This document shows positions 62,941 to 64,000 of a stretch of 64,000 nt of DNA, one piece after another (the stretch's first letter is position 1; each line of letters starts with the position of its first letter). This stretch comes from Acanthaster planci (Eukaryota > Echinodermata > Asteroidea > Valvatida > Acanthasteridae), in contig NW_019091486.1 in assembly GCF_001949145.1 (NCBI RefSeq), positions 586,691-650,690 on the forward strand, written 5' to 3'. A model generated the notes under the pieces. The model saw only the letters and a list, made by a program, of their open reading frames with translations, searched no databases and was not told the DNA's origin. The translations under genes were made by a program, and so were the position numbers.

Positions 62941-63295
62941 TCATGATGTGTGCCTTGTGCCGTCATCATGGTCATAGTCTACAAAGCCCTCGTCCGTCTC
63001 TTCCTCCGTATCCCCCTCGTCGTCCCGCTTCGCTTCATCTTCCAGATTCCTTTGGAAGGTCTCATACTCCTCTGGGGATATCCCTGCGCACTTTTGGGCA
63101 AACCGTGCATCAGTGCAGTCGACGATGCGGCAGAGCTTGGGGTTGTCCGCCCGCGTGCCGCCTGGCTTGCTGGGCAGCTGGTAGATGCCCAGTCTCTCCA
63201 GCACCAGGTGTCGACAGCGGATGTGTTCTAGCGAGTACTTGAAGAGATTGGCCTGGACCATGTCAGCCTGCTTCTGGAGTCCCATGGTGAAATAC
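62500..63295. repeat. Left member of a near-identical duplication across the 63.3-kb gap
   Basis: From AATCACAGAATATTCCAA (about 62510) to the gap, this block matches 63328-64000 base for base apart from scattered substitutions and several indels: a 16-base difference near 63346-63361, the extra 56-base foldback at 63446-63501, and small changes. It includes the MTERF4-like terminal exon. Confidence 0.9.
62941..63295 (-). CDS. MTERF4-like mitochondrial protein, terminal exon, copy A (5' part lost in gap)
   Basis: MTERF4 partners NSUN4 in mitochondria and is needed for large ribosomal subunit assembly. The frame ends at a TGA (62941-62943) and runs open into the gap. The visible 117 or so residues carry the C-terminal signature: ADMVQANLFKYSLEHI, RHLVLERLGIYQLPSKPGG, NPKLCRIVDC and ARFAQKCAGISPEEYETFQ, matching the end of human MTERF4 as I know it (RHYYLERLGRYQTP..., EEFQVFKKL). 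A highly acidic tail follows (DDEGDTEEETDEGF), also a trait of MTERF4. No splice acceptor is visible before the gap, so the exon starts at or beyond 63296. The gene converges on PhyH. Confidence 0.85.
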
Positions 63296-63320
63296 NNNNN
63301 NNNNNNNNNNNNNNNNNNNN
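63296..63320. other. Assembly gap (25 N)
   Basis: Short run of undetermined bases separating two near-identical copies of the same locus. Such small fixed-looking gaps often join contigs of uncertain spacing. Confidence 0.99.
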
Positions 63321-63445
63321 TTAGGGTTAATCACAGAATATTCCAATGTTTTATTTTCAAAATTGAATACACATACTTAGCGGTGAAATCAGGAAGTAAG
63401 AATGGGACATACAGTATTCCATTGCTTGGTCACAAAATGGCTTTT

Positions 63446-63501
63446 TAACCCTAACCCTCCTCAATCCTTCACCTGTTGGAGGACTGAGGGGTGTTAGGGT
63501 C
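63446..63501. repeat. Foldback insertion present in only one of the two copies
   Basis: TAACCCTAACCCTCCTCAAT and its near-inverse GACTGAGGGGTGTTAGGGT bracket a short CCTGTTGG loop. In the left copy the corresponding site reads straight from GGCTCTTTT into AAAAGCACATTTC. This is the pattern of a recent small insertion or a clean excision. Confidence 0.75.
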
Positions 63502-63824
63502 AAAAGCACATTTCAAGGTCACGATCTTATTTAAGTCAACTTAAGACAGCTAAATTCGTAATGCCCAGTACTGAGGCCAAAATTAAGTTTCCTGCAAGAT
63601 TTTCGACTTTTACTTTTTTGTAAAAACGTATATTTTGCTTCAGGTCCAGGGAATTTAATGCAACCGAGTACCTCAATCTTTTTTTAATAAATAATAAATT
63701 TAATACCAGTATTTGAATATTCAATCATTTCAAATTATCCTAGCCTCATCATCAGAGTCTGCACTTGGCAAGCTGGAGGGTTCTGTTGAGGTACATGATA
63801 CATGAATGGGTGCATGGTCAAGTT

Positions 63825-64000
63825 TCATGATGTGTGCCTTGTGCCGTCATCATGGTCATAGTCTACAAAGCCCTCGTCCGTCTCTTCCTCCGTATCCCCC
63901 TCGTCGTCCCGCTTCGCTTCATCTTCCAGATTCCTTTGGAAGGTCTCATACTCCTCTGGGGATATCCCGGCGCACTTTTGGGCAAACCGTGCATCAGTGC
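63825..64000 (-). CDS. MTERF4-like mitochondrial protein, terminal exon, copy B (continues beyond window)
   Basis: The last 58 codons or so of the same MTERF4-like C-terminus, with stop at 63825-63827. In the coding part visible in both copies I found one difference (GATATCCCGGCG here against GATATCCCTGCG in copy A, near 63969), apparently silent. The near absence of coding differences beside several non-coding indels fits two functional alleles or a recent duplicate, not an old pseudogene. The remainder lies outside the window. Confidence 0.8.
   Translation of the reverse strand, partial: TDARFAQKCAGISPEEYETFQRNLEDEAKRDDEGDTEEETDEGFVDYDHDDGTRHTS

Larger units (their letters stand above)
63321..64000. 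repeat. Right member of the near-identical duplication
   Basis: Repeats 62510-63120 in the same orientation after the gap. Differences are few substitutions plus small indels, about what would be expected between two alleles of a highly polymorphic invertebrate. The stretch includes a 56-base foldback insertion (63446-63501) that the left member lacks. Confidence 0.88.

Overview
Eukaryotic (animal) genomic DNA from a draft assembly with three N gaps (15599-16068, 26163-26255, 63296-63320). Genes have spliced exons with GT/AG boundaries, the non-coding DNA is AT-rich, and it is full of small inverted-repeat (MITE-like) elements and of palindromic ACATGTAC-type simple sequence. A single Vang-like gene beside a PhyH-family gene, with this repeat style, suggests a marine invertebrate, perhaps a deuterostome (echinoderm, hemichordate or lancelet). 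The species cannot be fixed from the sequence alone.

Three protein-coding genes can be supported. (1) A Vang-like planar cell polarity membrane protein lies on the minus strand at 7649-10794. It has three coding exons, gives a 556-residue protein, and ends in the PDZ ligand ETSV. (2) A complete nine-exon Fe(II)/2-oxoglutarate dioxygenase of the phytanoyl-CoA hydroxylase (PhyH) family lies on the plus strand at 52108-60832. It gives a 324-residue protein with an intact H171-x-D173 / H264 / R275 active site. (3) The last exon of an MTERF4-like mitochondrial protein lies on the minus strand and is present twice, at 62941-63295 and 63825-64000, on either side of a 25-base gap. The two copies are nearly identical and look like two alleles placed side by side, or a recent tandem duplication. 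The PhyH and MTERF4 genes converge; the Vang-like and PhyH genes diverge across about 41 kb without recognisable coding sequence. The three genes have no evident shared pathway.

Layout: 1-7648, sequence downstream of Vang-like (including its 3' UTR) with three inverted-repeat elements; 7649-10871, Vang-like; 10872-52107, a long gene-free tract dense in ACATGTAC palindromes, with minisatellites (43, about 129 and 60 bp units) and many MITE-like elements, which may hold the undefined 5' leader exons and first intron of Vang-like; about 51300-52107, a CpG-rich patch that could be the PhyH promoter or a shared promoter; 52108-60832, PhyH, whose introns carry at least four identifiable mobile elements; 60833-62940, a short convergent intergenic region; then the duplicated MTERF4-like terminal exon.

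I found no convincing new multi-gene system. The most unusual observations are an inverted-repeat element whose two arms both resemble the histone mRNA 3' stem-loop (2458-2636), a minisatellite that may derive from a hAT-like MITE end (15551-16371), the sharp contrast in ACATGTAC density between the gene-free tract and the PhyH region, and the apparent allele duplication at the right edge.
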